A DNA stretch of 23,068 nucleotides from a virus: the IMG/VR virus record IMGVR_UViG_3300044535_002967, positions 1 to 23,068 of that record; one strand, given 5' to 3'. Positions 1 to 6,462 of the stretch are shown in pieces; position 1 is the first letter of the stretch, and every line of letters begins with the position of its first letter. A program made the translations under genes and the position numbers. The notes beneath the pieces were generated by a model. It did no database searches. It saw nothing but the letters and a program-made list of their open reading frames with translations, and was not told the origin of the DNA.

Positions 1-262
1 AATTAATAAATTCATTATCGTTAAACCCGCTAGTCCTAAAGAAACCAACAGACGCTGTTTGTCCAAAAACAGGTGTTGGCTGGCTATTGTCAGGAACTGA
101 TTTTGCAATAACATAACCCAATTCTTCGTCAGGTCCATTCCACCATACTAAACCTGTTGATGAAAATCCTGAGGTTGGGAATCCAACCGCTAAATTACCT
201 ACTTGGACTGTGCCTGCAATTGTAGATCCTGTATTATATGCGAAAGGTCTTGCTGTTGACAT
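1..262 (-). CDS. Probable phage structural protein, C-terminus cut off by window edge
   Basis: The reading frame opens at an ATG (260-262) and stays open for 87 codons to the window edge. The start reads MSTARPFAYNTGSTIAGT and continues with a Gly/Ser/Thr-rich, beta-type composition and a 'GLVWWNGPDEELGYVIA' segment. I recall this N-terminal style from fibre- or particle-associated proteins of uncultured aquatic phages, but cannot confirm it by search. There is no signal peptide or membrane segment. It follows the 136-residue orphan on the same strand after a 2-bp gap and probably shares its transcript. A structural (tail or fibre) role is inferred from composition and neighbourhood only. Confidence 0.6.
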   Translation of the reverse strand, partial: MSTARPFAYNTGSTIAGTVQVGNLAVGFPTSGFSSTGLVWWNGPDEELGYVIAKSVPDNSQPTPVFGQTASVGFFRTSGFNDNEFIN

Positions 263-264
263 AA

Positions 265-675
265 TTATGGTTTTATGTTGAGAGGATATTCTCCTACAAA
301 ATTTAAGTTTATTGTAACATTGACTCCTTTTTTCTTAAAACTATGTAGATTCTCTAAGTCATCCCCATTTCTAAAATTTTGGATGATATTTTGTTTAGAT
401 TCGTTATTAATAACTTCAGTCTCTTCTTTTTTAGTATCAGGGTCAATATATGTCATTGTACCAGTGTTAAGATCAATTGACTTAACCATAATGTCAAAAG
501 ATCGATTCAATGCTTTGGCAACCAATTTATATCTATAAACTTTTTTAGCCTCAAGATCATAAAAGTTTACTATTCCGTCTTTTGAAACAGTAATATTACT
601 TGGTGGGGTTGTATCTTCGTTAATTCCCATCAACTCTTTATTTCTGTATAATTCCTCAATTAATTTTCTTTCCAT
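265..675 (-). CDS. Small phage protein with amphipathic N-terminal leader, function unknown
   Basis: This 136-residue protein is not recognised. Residues 1-21 (MERKLIEELYRNKELMGINE) form a charged, amphipathic helix of the same style as the N-termini of the nuclease-like protein (16635-17483) and the DHH/SGNH fusion (1080-3908). The rest is soluble and lysine-rich, with beta-prone stretches ('GIVNFYDLEAKKVYRYKL', 'TMTYIDPDTKKEE'). There is no cysteine, signal peptide or membrane segment. A TATTTAT element lies 18 bp before the ATG, so it probably starts a transcript that continues into the structural-type gene at the left edge. A virion-associated role is inferred from the leader and that neighbour. 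Confidence 0.7.
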   Translation of the reverse strand: MERKLIEELYRNKELMGINEDTTPPSNITVSKDGIVNFYDLEAKKVYRYKLVAKALNRSFDIMVKSIDLNTGTMTYIDPDTKKEETEVINNESKQNIIQNFRNGDDLENLHSFKKKGVNVTINLNFVGEYPLNIKP

Positions 676-693
676 AATACAATCCTATTAATG

Positions 694-700
694 ATAAATA
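694..700 (-). promoter_or_regulatory. TATTTAT element before 265-675
   Basis: The coding strand reads AATATTTATC, 18 bp before the ATG of the 136-residue gene. It is one of nine exact TATTTAT sites placed just upstream of starts in this window. The promoter role is inferred from position. Confidence 0.5.
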
Positions 701-716
701 TTCATTTATTTTTTTG

Positions 717-724
717 TATCTTTG
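717..724 (+). promoter_or_regulatory. Bacteroidota-type -7 box (TATCTTTG)
   Basis: TATCTTTG fits the Bacteroidota -7 consensus TAnnTTTG and lies 7 bp before the ATG at 732, so the leader would be almost absent. No good -33 TTTG is visible. A near-match of the phage element (CATTTATT, 703-710) also lies upstream in the same orientation and overlaps nothing else coding; either could drive the gene. Confidence 0.45.
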
Positions 725-731
725 TTTTTAT

Positions 732-1079
732 ATGAAAACACTAAGATTTTTACTTATTAATCTATTTGTGAGGGATCACAATAAGACTTTGGAGATAATT
801 AACGGATTAGATAGACCGCCCTATGGTCAATCTTCTAATTCAAAATACGCAGATCACATTGGTAATTATTTACTATCTGATGATTCAGAAGATGAAATTC
901 CTGTGGTAAAACCCAAAAAGAAAATCAGTAAGATTGAGGTTAAAGAATCTCCTCGAGTAAAAACAAAAAAGGATGAGTTACTTGACGCTTTGAATTATTT
1001 AAAATCAAAGTCTGACAAGTCAAAACAAGACAAAGATTCAATCTACACTTTAGAAGTTCTATTGAAGAATATGTCCTAA
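732..1079 (+). CDS. Small lysine/aspartate-rich protein, function unknown
   Basis: This 115-residue protein begins MKTLRFLLINLFVRDHNKT. The ATG at 732 is preferred over an in-frame TTG at 714 because the TTG precedes and overlaps the -7 box at 717-724. The N-terminus is mildly hydrophobic but too short and charged for a convincing signal peptide. The centre (about 50-90) alternates acidic and lysine-rich stretches and looks disordered; the C-terminus (DELLDALNYLKSKSDK) is helical. It is one of three plus-strand genes and lies head-to-head with the 136-residue gene. Its stop codon directly abuts the stop of the DHH/SGNH fusion gene at 1080. No family is recognised. Confidence 0.65.
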   Translation: MKTLRFLLINLFVRDHNKTLEIINGLDRPPYGQSSNSKYADHIGNYLLSDDSEDEIPVVKPKKKISKIEVKESPRVKTKKDELLDALNYLKSKSDKSKQDKDSIYTLEVLLKNMS

Positions 1080-3908
1080 TTAAACTTTGCCGTCCAAACT
1101 TGCACCTATCTTTTTGTATACAGGTTTGTTTCCGTGTGGTTCTATATCACCAATAGGTGGTTCAATTACTGTTACTCCAAGATCTTTGAATTTTTGGTAG
1201 TACTTTCTAACCTTTTGTTCTGTTGTGTTTTTAAGTCCACCCCAACCCCAAGAACCTTGTACAACATAAAGTTTTGCATTTGGAAATTTAGATTCTAATT
1301 CAGTGATTAACCCACTTATGTCATCGTTAGTGTTAAAGTTTCCGTTTGTACCAATTACAATTGCAATGTTTTTAACATTTGAAGATCCTTTGTGTTTTTT
1401 AACTGCTGATAATAACCAACTTAATGTTTTACCACCTAACCAAAGGGAATCTTCAGATCCTTTAGATGAGATTAATTTGAATTCAGTGCTACCGTTTGCA
1501 ACATAAGGTGATTGTGAATCTCCAATTACGAGGTTAGATGGGATTGTATCGTCATCATCAACTATAGATTTAGATCTAGACTTTTGTATTTTACTCATGT
1601 CTTCATCCTCAAAATTCTCTTCGTCAACTTTTTCAATTATTTTTGCAATTGTTTCTTGATCTGCAATACCTGTTGGTTCTATTGAATTCTTCTTTTGGAA
1701 ATCTATTACGGCCTTTTCAGTTTCAGGTCCAAACTTTCCATCCACTCCCCATTCAGGAAGAGAAAAACCTAAGAATTGTAATGCCGTTTGTACTAACTCA
1801 ACGCCTTCTTCATATGAATATGGTTGTTGTTGTTTCTCAAAAGTTTCTTTTTTGTCAAATACTTTTTCTAAATTATTAATTAAATCACTATCAGTTTCTT
1901 CACCTTCTTTTTTAGGTTTTCTAGTATAAGAAACAAAATGTTCAGTAATTGATCCCGCTTTAACTGTGTAAACCTTTTTACATCCTGAGTATTGATTACA
2001 TTTTTCCTCCATTAAACTTTTACCTTTTGTTGCAGGATGACCCATACCACCTCTTCTATCCATTCTTGTAATGGCATTTTCTTTATCAACTTTATTAAAT
2101 TGAACTTTAATTTCGAAGTACTTAGGTTTTTTTATCATCTCAATACTCTCCATGTCAGGTTGCACATAAACACCTCTTTGATAAAGATCTTTAAGATGTT
2201 TATTTACTTCGTATGTGAAAACATTTGATAATTGATGAATTGAGTCACCAGGATTAAGGATAGCACTTTCAATGTTAAATCCTGTTTCAGGACCTTCATA
2301 TTTTACATCAAAAAAATTGGCACCTTTATTAATGGAAATTTTTGGTGTGTTAACACCATCACCATTATCGAACACCCCTTTAGACCAAGCTCTTTTTTCG
2401 GCTTCGGTTATTAGTTTTTTTAAATCACTTACTCTGTAAGATTCTACTAATTTTTTTTTTAATCTGAAATAATTTTCAGAAACAGGTTCTTTTTGTTGTT
2501 CTATTTTTAATTTAAGAGTATCAACAAACTCTTGTTGGATCGCCTTTAATAAATCAACATAAGATACTCTTTTTCTTTTTTCGGGATCATCAAATTTACT
2601 TTTTGGGTATAAGAAGTTTATACCTGAAATATTTGTAATACACTTATGACCGCCTGAGTTTGCCTTTATAACATCATATCCATTTACATAAACTCTATTG
2701 AATAGTTTTTTATCTTCATAAGGAATGTCTTTATATAAAGTCTGAGACATCTGTTGTAGTTGTCTTTCTAAATCTTTTCCTCCTTTAACCGTGAAAGAAG
2801 GTGCGTTACCATAAATTGCTAACATGTCTTTATATGTAAAACCTACAGACTTTTCACTTGTGTCCATTTCAGAAATTCTTTTAAGAGTTCCAAATGTAAC
2901 TCTTTGATTATTTAACTCATCTCCAAACTTATCTAAGATCTCATCTTTAATTTGACCAAGATCAACACCTTTGAGAGCTCTTTCTTTTTTGTATGGATTG
3001 CATGACGCTTGAACCATACCCATTGGTAATCCTGTTACTAAGAACTCAGCGTTAGGATGATTAATGAACGGTGTATATCTATCATATCCTCCAGGTTTCA
3101 TTGATCCAAGACCATACTGTGAAATAATTCCATCTTCGTAAGTAACACCTTTGTCTTTTCTTGATTGGATGTATGTCTCTTGATTCTTCATCAACTGTTC
3201 AATAGGTGCATAACCTTCCTTCTCCATTTGATCTTTAATGTTCAAAAGAATATTTTGTAGTGATGGTTTTGAATTCATTACCAAGTTTCTTAAAAACTCA
3301 GGTTTGTTTTTAAATGCCAATAATAATTTATTAGCAACTAACCCCATCATTTTTTTGTTTTCTTTAACACCTTTTGTTCTATCTATTTTGAATAGGTATT
3401 GAACAACTTGTTCAGGTGTAATATCATATTTGGCATAATCAGCAGAATCGATCATTGATATGGTTTCAATGTCGTCTTGAGAGAATATATCTTTTGGTGA
3501 TACAGATTGTGAAATTGTTTCAACATTAGATCTTGAAGATTTAAAATTTGTTGAGGTTCCTTGTTCTACACCAGCTTGACTGTCGTGGTGATCCGTGTGA
3601 ATAACAAACATTGGTTTACCATGAGCAAAGTCTACTAACACTGGCATTATTTCTCCTTCACCTTCTACTTTCTTTATTGCAAATTCTTTAGAACCGTATT
3701 GAATAATCTCAGCATCAACAACTTTGATACCGTTTTGTTCAAGGTAATTCTTCATTGCCAAAGCAGTGGTTACACCATCTAAATCTTGGTGGAAATATAT
3801 TTTTGCCATTGGGTATCTTTTTGCGAGAGCTCTGATATCTCTAATACCACTTTCATTAAGGATTCTTTTGTTTTCCTCCTCAATAATTTGTCTAATCAAA
3901 TTTTTCAT
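1080..3908 (-). CDS. DHH/DHHA1 phosphoesterase - peptidoglycan-binding - SGNH hydrolase fusion
   Basis: This 942-residue multidomain protein starts with an amphipathic leader (MKNLIRQIIEEENKRILNES). Residues about 30-460 are a DHH-family phosphoesterase: motif I FHQDLDGVTTA (near 38), a conserved Asp in VLVDFAHG, the DHH signature HTDHHDSQ (near 105), and a DHHA1-type SGGHKCITNISG (near 418). Residues about 690-760 fit a PG_binding_1 domain (LVQTALQFLGF, GVDGKFGPETEKAVIDFQKK). Residues about 790-942 fit an SGNH hydrolase: VIGDSQS (block I), VIGTNGNF (block III) and a C-terminal DIEPHGNKP. The 480-690 region is unassigned and begins with a second leader-like helix (SDLKKLITEAEKRAWSKG) just after a run of ten A. 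The start at 3908 is chosen over a GTG at 3944 because that codon lies inside the upstream terminator. A virion or lysis-associated wall enzyme is plausible; the DHH substrate is unknown. Confidence 0.8.
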   Translation of the reverse strand: MKNLIRQIIEEENKRILNESGIRDIRALAKRYPMAKIYFHQDLDGVTTALAMKNYLEQNGIKVVDAEIIQYGSKEFAIKKVEGEGEIMPVLVDFAHGKPMFVIHTDHHDSQAGVEQGTSTNFKSSRSNVETISQSVSPKDIFSQDDIETISMIDSADYAKYDITPEQVVQYLFKIDRTKGVKENKKMMGLVANKLLLAFKNKPEFLRNLVMNSKPSLQNILLNIKDQMEKEGYAPIEQLMKNQETYIQSRKDKGVTYEDGIISQYGLGSMKPGGYDRYTPFINHPNAEFLVTGLPMGMVQASCNPYKKERALKGVDLGQIKDEILDKFGDELNNQRVTFGTLKRISEMDTSEKSVGFTYKDMLAIYGNAPSFTVKGGKDLERQLQQMSQTLYKDIPYEDKKLFNRVYVNGYDVIKANSGGHKCITNISGINFLYPKSKFDDPEKRKRVSYVDLLKAIQQEFVDTLKLKIEQQKEPVSENYFRLKKKLVESYRVSDLKKLITEAEKRAWSKGVFDNGDGVNTPKISINKGANFFDVKYEGPETGFNIESAILNPGDSIHQLSNVFTYEVNKHLKDLYQRGVYVQPDMESIEMIKKPKYFEIKVQFNKVDKENAITRMDRRGGMGHPATKGKSLMEEKCNQYSGCKKVYTVKAGSITEHFVSYTRKPKKEGEETDSDLINNLEKVFDKKETFEKQQQPYSYEEGVELVQTALQFLGFSLPEWGVDGKFGPETEKAVIDFQKKNSIEPTGIADQETIAKIIEKVDEENFEDEDMSKIQKSRSKSIVDDDDTIPSNLVIGDSQSPYVANGSTEFKLISSKGSEDSLWLGGKTLSWLLSAVKKHKGSSNVKNIAIVIGTNGNFNTNDDISGLITELESKFPNAKLYVVQGSWGWGGLKNTTEQKVRKYYQKFKDLGVTVIEPPIGDIEPHGNKPVYKKIGASLDGKV
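2451..2460 (-). other. A10 homopolymer at a domain junction (possible slippage site)
   Basis: Ten consecutive A on the coding strand encode Leu-Lys-Lys-Lys near residue 484 of the fusion protein, between the DHHA1 region and the C-terminal half. One extra A leads to a stop after about eight codons; one fewer gives an immediate TAG. Slippage here would therefore yield a DHH/DHHA1-only product. Function is inferred. Confidence 0.4.
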
Positions 3909-3913
3909 CCTAT

Positions 3914-3920
3914 ATAAATA
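3914..3920 (-). promoter_or_regulatory. TATTTAT element before the DHH/SGNH fusion gene
   Basis: The coding strand reads GTATTTATATAGG directly before the ATG at 3908, with only 5 bp between the TATTTAT and the start. It follows the terminator at 3933-3960, so the fusion gene should have its own transcript with almost no leader. Confidence 0.5.
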
Positions 3921-3932
3921 CTTTATTAATAG

Positions 3933-3960
3933 AAAAATCCCCACCTTTAAAGTAGGGATT
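3933..3960 (-). terminator. Intrinsic terminator after the YceI-family gene
   Basis: On the minus strand AATCCC pairs with GGGATT; the stem extends through G-U wobble and A-U/G-C pairs around a small TTTAAA-centred loop and is followed by TTTTT. It lies about 30 bp after the YceI stop codon and before the fusion gene, marking the end of the 6369->3990 transcript. Confidence 0.75.
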
Positions 3961-3989
3961 CTATATTTTAGTGTAGTAAAAGAATTATA

Positions 3990-4541
3990 TTATTCTACAA
4001 TGTCCGACTGTGGTTCCATTTCACCAACCAACTCCATCATTTGAACATCCAAATTCAATTTAACCTCATCACTTAATAACACACCGCCTGTCTCAAGTGC
4101 TGCGTTCCAAGTAAGTTCAAAATCAGATCGGTTAATAGTTCCTGAGATCTCAAATCCGTGTTTTGTATTTCCCCATGGATCAACTGACTTACCATTATAC
4201 TCAACCACCAAATCAATAGTTTTAGTTGTATCTTTGATAGTCATTTCACCTTTCATCTTACCATCAGTAAGATTCAAATATGTTGATTCAAAATACATTC
4301 TTGGGAATCTTTCCGTGTTGAAGAAATCTTCTCCGTTAAGGTGAGCGTCTCTATCACTATTTCCTGTTGAGATTGAGTTAACTTCAGCCTCAAAACGAAT
4401 CTGAGCGTCACCCATATCTTCCATTGTATATGATAATCCTCCTGAGTAGTTTGTTAATGTTCCTTTTACATTTGACACCATCAAGTGTCTGATTTTAAAT
4501 CCCAAGTCAGAGTGAGATGGGTCAATTACTAATTGCTTCAT
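3990..4541 (-). CDS. YceI-family lipocalin-like protein
   Basis: This 183-residue protein matches the YceI family, whose beta-barrel binds polyisoprenoid or similar lipids. Visible signatures are the N-terminal DPSHSDLGFKIRHLMVSNVKG, the HLNGEDFFNTERFPRMYFES segment, and the C-terminal INRSDFELTWNAALETGGVL with LSDEVKLNLDVQ. The length is normal for the fold. Unlike many bacterial YceI proteins it has no signal peptide, so it should be cytoplasmic. It is the last gene of a group with an exported small protein, an LpxH-like phosphoesterase and a GT2, ending at the terminator at 3933-3960. A lipid or envelope-precursor link is inferred from the family and these neighbours. The family call is firm, the role in a phage is not known. 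Confidence 0.88.
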   Translation of the reverse strand: MKQLVIDPSHSDLGFKIRHLMVSNVKGTLTNYSGGLSYTMEDMGDAQIRFEAEVNSISTGNSDRDAHLNGEDFFNTERFPRMYFESTYLNLTDGKMKGEMTIKDTTKTIDLVVEYNGKSVDPWGNTKHGFEISGTINRSDFELTWNAALETGGVLLSDEVKLNLDVQMMELVGEMEPQSDIVE

Positions 4542-4546
4542 TTTTT

Positions 4547-4882
4547 TTATTTTGTAAGTTTATATATGTTAGTATCTAATTCAGATTCTAAAATCATGTG
4601 ATAAAACCCTAAAGGTAATTCTTCCGAATAAAATGATATTAAATTGGTATTATTTGAAGACTTAACAATTTCACCTTCTGAATTAACTAAATAAAAGTTA
4701 ACAGGGTTTGACAATGAAAAAACAACGGTACCTGTCAATGTAATTTCTAGTGGTATAACCTTTGATTCATCAATTTTAATAAAACCATTAGGATTTATTA
4801 AGTAAGAATCAGAATTTGTTTGTGAAACACATACAAAAGATAATAAAAGGACAGAAATAAAAGATAAAATTGTTTTTTTCAT
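4547..4882 (-). CDS. Small exported protein with signal peptide, function unknown
   Basis: This 111-residue protein has a clear N-terminal signal: MKKT, a hydrophobic core (about 5-19) and a likely cleavage near Ser20-Gln21 ('VCVSQ'), an ending common in flavobacterial signal peptides. The Cys is not in a proper lipobox. The mature part (about 90 residues) is beta-rich ('IPLEITLTGTVVFSL', 'VNFYLVNSEGEIVK', 'LPLGFYHMIL') and resembles a single small beta-sandwich; the layout is reminiscent of Por-type sorting domains but lacks clear signatures. It has its own TATATTTG box 14 bp upstream and sits 5 bp before the YceI-family gene. It probably acts in the host periplasm or cell envelope. Confidence 0.7.
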   Translation of the reverse strand: MKKTILSFISVLLLSFVCVSQTNSDSYLINPNGFIKIDESKVIPLEITLTGTVVFSLSNPVNFYLVNSEGEIVKSSNNTNLISFYSEELPLGFYHMILESELDTNIYKLTK

Positions 4883-4896
4883 AAAGGGTTTTTTTA

Positions 4897-4904
4897 CAAA
4901 TATA
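4897..4904 (-). promoter_or_regulatory. Bacteroidota-type -7 box (TATATTTG)
   Basis: A perfect TAnnTTTG on the minus strand lies 14 bp before the ATG of the exported protein, in the 54-bp gap after the LpxH-like gene. No strong -33 TTTG is visible. It should drive the exported-protein and YceI-family genes. Confidence 0.5.
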
Positions 4905-4936
4905 TAGAAATCTTTTAATTAAAGAAAGGTATATAA

Positions 4937-5650
4937 TTAAATTTCTAATATTTTCCAATTTCCTTTTTTGTCCTCAACAAGGCATGTTGAGTTTTCACAA
5001 AAATCTCCTGAATTCATATAGTCGATCTCAATTTTTGGTTGGTGGATATGTCCGCATACCGCAACATCATAACCTTTTTCTTGTGTTAGTCCTTTTGCTC
5101 CCATTTCAAAATCAGAAACAAAATTGATGGCACCTTTTACAGATTGTTTAATGTTGTTTGCCAATGAATGGTATTTTAAATTAAATATTTTTCTGATTCT
5201 ATTGTAGATTGTGTTTAATTTAATAACAAAATCATAAGACCAACCACCAACAACCGCTAACCATCTAGCTTTCATAATAACAAAATCCAATACATCACCA
5301 TGGAAACAATAATAATTTCTACCATCAATTCCAATATGATTATACATTCTAACAATCTCAATATTATTTAGTTTGAATGGTATGAAGTCTTTTAAAAAGT
5401 CGTCGTGATTTCCTCTGATGTATATTACCTTTGTTTTACCTTCAGATAGTTTTATTATCTTTCTTATTATTTTGGTGCAATCGTTAGTCCATTTACCGTT
5501 AGTTTTGATTGCCCAACCATCAATAATATCTCCGTTCAATATTAAAGTTTCCATTTCATTTTCTTCTAAGAACTTTAATATCTTATCTGTTTGTGATTGT
5601 CTTGCACCTAAATGAAGATCACTCATTATCACAGTTTTCCACTTTTTCAT
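4937..5650 (-). CDS. LpxH-like metallophosphoesterase
   Basis: This 237-residue calcineurin-fold phosphoesterase carries all five metal-binding blocks in order: SDLHLG (D11, H13), NGDIIDGW (near 40), RGNHDD (near 80), FHGD (near 116) and CGHIHQP (near 202). The layout, with a helical insert between FHGD and GHIH and the ending DYMNSGDFCENSTCLVED, resembles the LpxH/UDP-2,3-diacylglucosamine pyrophosphatase-like group, which acts on a lipid A precursor. The exact substrate cannot be read from sequence. Its ATG overlaps the stop of the upstream GT2 gene (ATGA), so the two are translationally coupled. The pairing suggests envelope-polysaccharide or lipid modification during infection. Confidence 0.85.
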   Translation of the reverse strand: MKKWKTVIMSDLHLGARQSQTDKILKFLEENEMETLILNGDIIDGWAIKTNGKWTNDCTKIIRKIIKLSEGKTKVIYIRGNHDDFLKDFIPFKLNNIEIVRMYNHIGIDGRNYYCFHGDVLDFVIMKARWLAVVGGWSYDFVIKLNTIYNRIRKIFNLKYHSLANNIKQSVKGAINFVSDFEMGAKGLTQEKGYDVAVCGHIHQPKIEIDYMNSGDFCENSTCLVEDKKGNWKILEI

Positions 5651-6369
5651 TTCCAGTAATTTTGATCTTTAGTGAAGTAGTCTTTATTCTTATGGTTGAA
5701 GAATGATCCCAAGAATAGTTTTGCCATGTAAACTAAACCTTTGTGTTCAAATCGTCTTGGTGGTGTAAAAACTACATTGTTTATTCTACCAAATTTCTTT
5801 GGTTTGATTTGTTTGGAGAAGTGATAGTCTTCAGCTACTTTAATTTCTTCGTCAAATCCTTTTAAGTTTTTGAATGTTTCTGTTCTAATCATCATAAATC
5901 CACCCAAACAAAATGGTGTGGACCACTTTGACACTAACTGTAGGAAATCGAACAAACGGTAAATATAGTTGTATTTACCGTTATCACTTCTGAATTTAGT
6001 GGTGACCAAATCAAGATTGTTTTTGTGTATTCTAAGAAATGCCCGTTTAATTATTTTAGGGTCCAATAAAAATACATCGGCATCCATAAATAAAACATAG
6101 GGTGTTGTTACAAGTTTAAATCCGTTGTTTCTTGCTCTTGCAGGAAGACCTCCTTCCATTATGTGTAGGTCGAATCTGTCTCTTCCTGAATCATACTCTA
6201 ATCTATCCCAAAGATATGGTTTTGTAACTCCATCATTAGATGAATCGCAAACAACAACTTTTACATTCAAAATGTCTGACTGATAATTTAAAAGATCTAA
6301 TGTTTTTTCGATAATTCTCTTTTCGTTTTTACAAGGAATTACTATAGTTACTAGTTCATTTAATTTCAT
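5647..6369 (-). CDS. Family 2 glycosyltransferase
   Basis: This 240-residue GT-A fold enzyme begins LVTIVIPCKNEKRIIEKTL, the typical GT2 nucleotide-binding start, followed by VVVCDSSNDG, GLPARARNNG, and the metal-binding FMDADVFL (DxD near residue 96). An acceptor-side EDYHFSKQI follows GGFMMIRTETF. It should transfer a sugar from a nucleotide donor; donor and acceptor are unknown. It is short for a membrane GT2 and lacks strong transmembrane helices, though the C-terminal segment LVYMAKLFLGSFF is hydrophobic. It is the first gene of the group running to the terminator at 3933-3960 and is divergent from the uvrC-like gene. A TATATTGA sequence just upstream is an imperfect -7 box. Confidence 0.88.
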   Translation of the reverse strand: MKLNELVTIVIPCKNEKRIIEKTLDLLNYQSDILNVKVVVCDSSNDGVTKPYLWDRLEYDSGRDRFDLHIMEGGLPARARNNGFKLVTTPYVLFMDADVFLLDPKIIKRAFLRIHKNNLDLVTTKFRSDNGKYNYIYRLFDFLQLVSKWSTPFCLGGFMMIRTETFKNLKGFDEEIKVAEDYHFSKQIKPKKFGRINNVVFTPPRRFEHKGLVYMAKLFLGSFFNHKNKDYFTKDQNYWK

Positions 6370-6428
6370 ATTTTTATCAATATATAGTTTTAAATTTACC
6401 TATAAACAGTTTCAAAGTAAAACTTAAT

Positions 6429-6458
6429 TTTGCCTTAACAAAAAAAACACTATATTTG
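6429..6458 (+). promoter_or_regulatory. Bacteroidota-type promoter of the uvrC-like gene
   Basis: TTTG (6429-6432), an 18-bp spacer and TATATTTG (6451-6458) match the Bacteroidota -33/-7 consensus in both boxes. Only 4 bp separate the -7 box from the GTG start at 6463, so transcription should begin at or next to the start codon. This is the strongest host-sigma promoter in the window. Confidence 0.75.
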
Positions 6459-6462
6459 TATT

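Noticed and set aside
275-538. Plus-strand open frame with hydrophobic stretches
   Set aside because: Antisense to the 136-residue gene, which has a TATTTAT element and proper coding composition.
714-731. TTG start at 714 for the plus-strand small gene
   Set aside because: It lies upstream of and overlaps the TATCTTTG box; the ATG at 732 fits better.
3911-3921. T4 late promoter TATAAATA reading on the plus strand
   Set aside because: That orientation points away from the fusion gene; all other sites carry TATTTAT on the coding strand, so the resemblance is coincidental.
3909-3944. GTG start at 3944 for the DHH/SGNH fusion
   Set aside because: The codon lies inside the terminator hairpin of the upstream gene, while the ATG at 3908 gives a leader helix and follows a TATTTAT element.
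3766-4044. Plus-strand 92-codon hydrophobic open frame
   Set aside because: It runs antisense through the fusion start, the terminator and the YceI end; no supporting features.
6086-6092. TATTTAT inside the GT2 coding sequence
   Set aside because: It lies within the DADVFL region with no start codon nearby downstream; probably chance.
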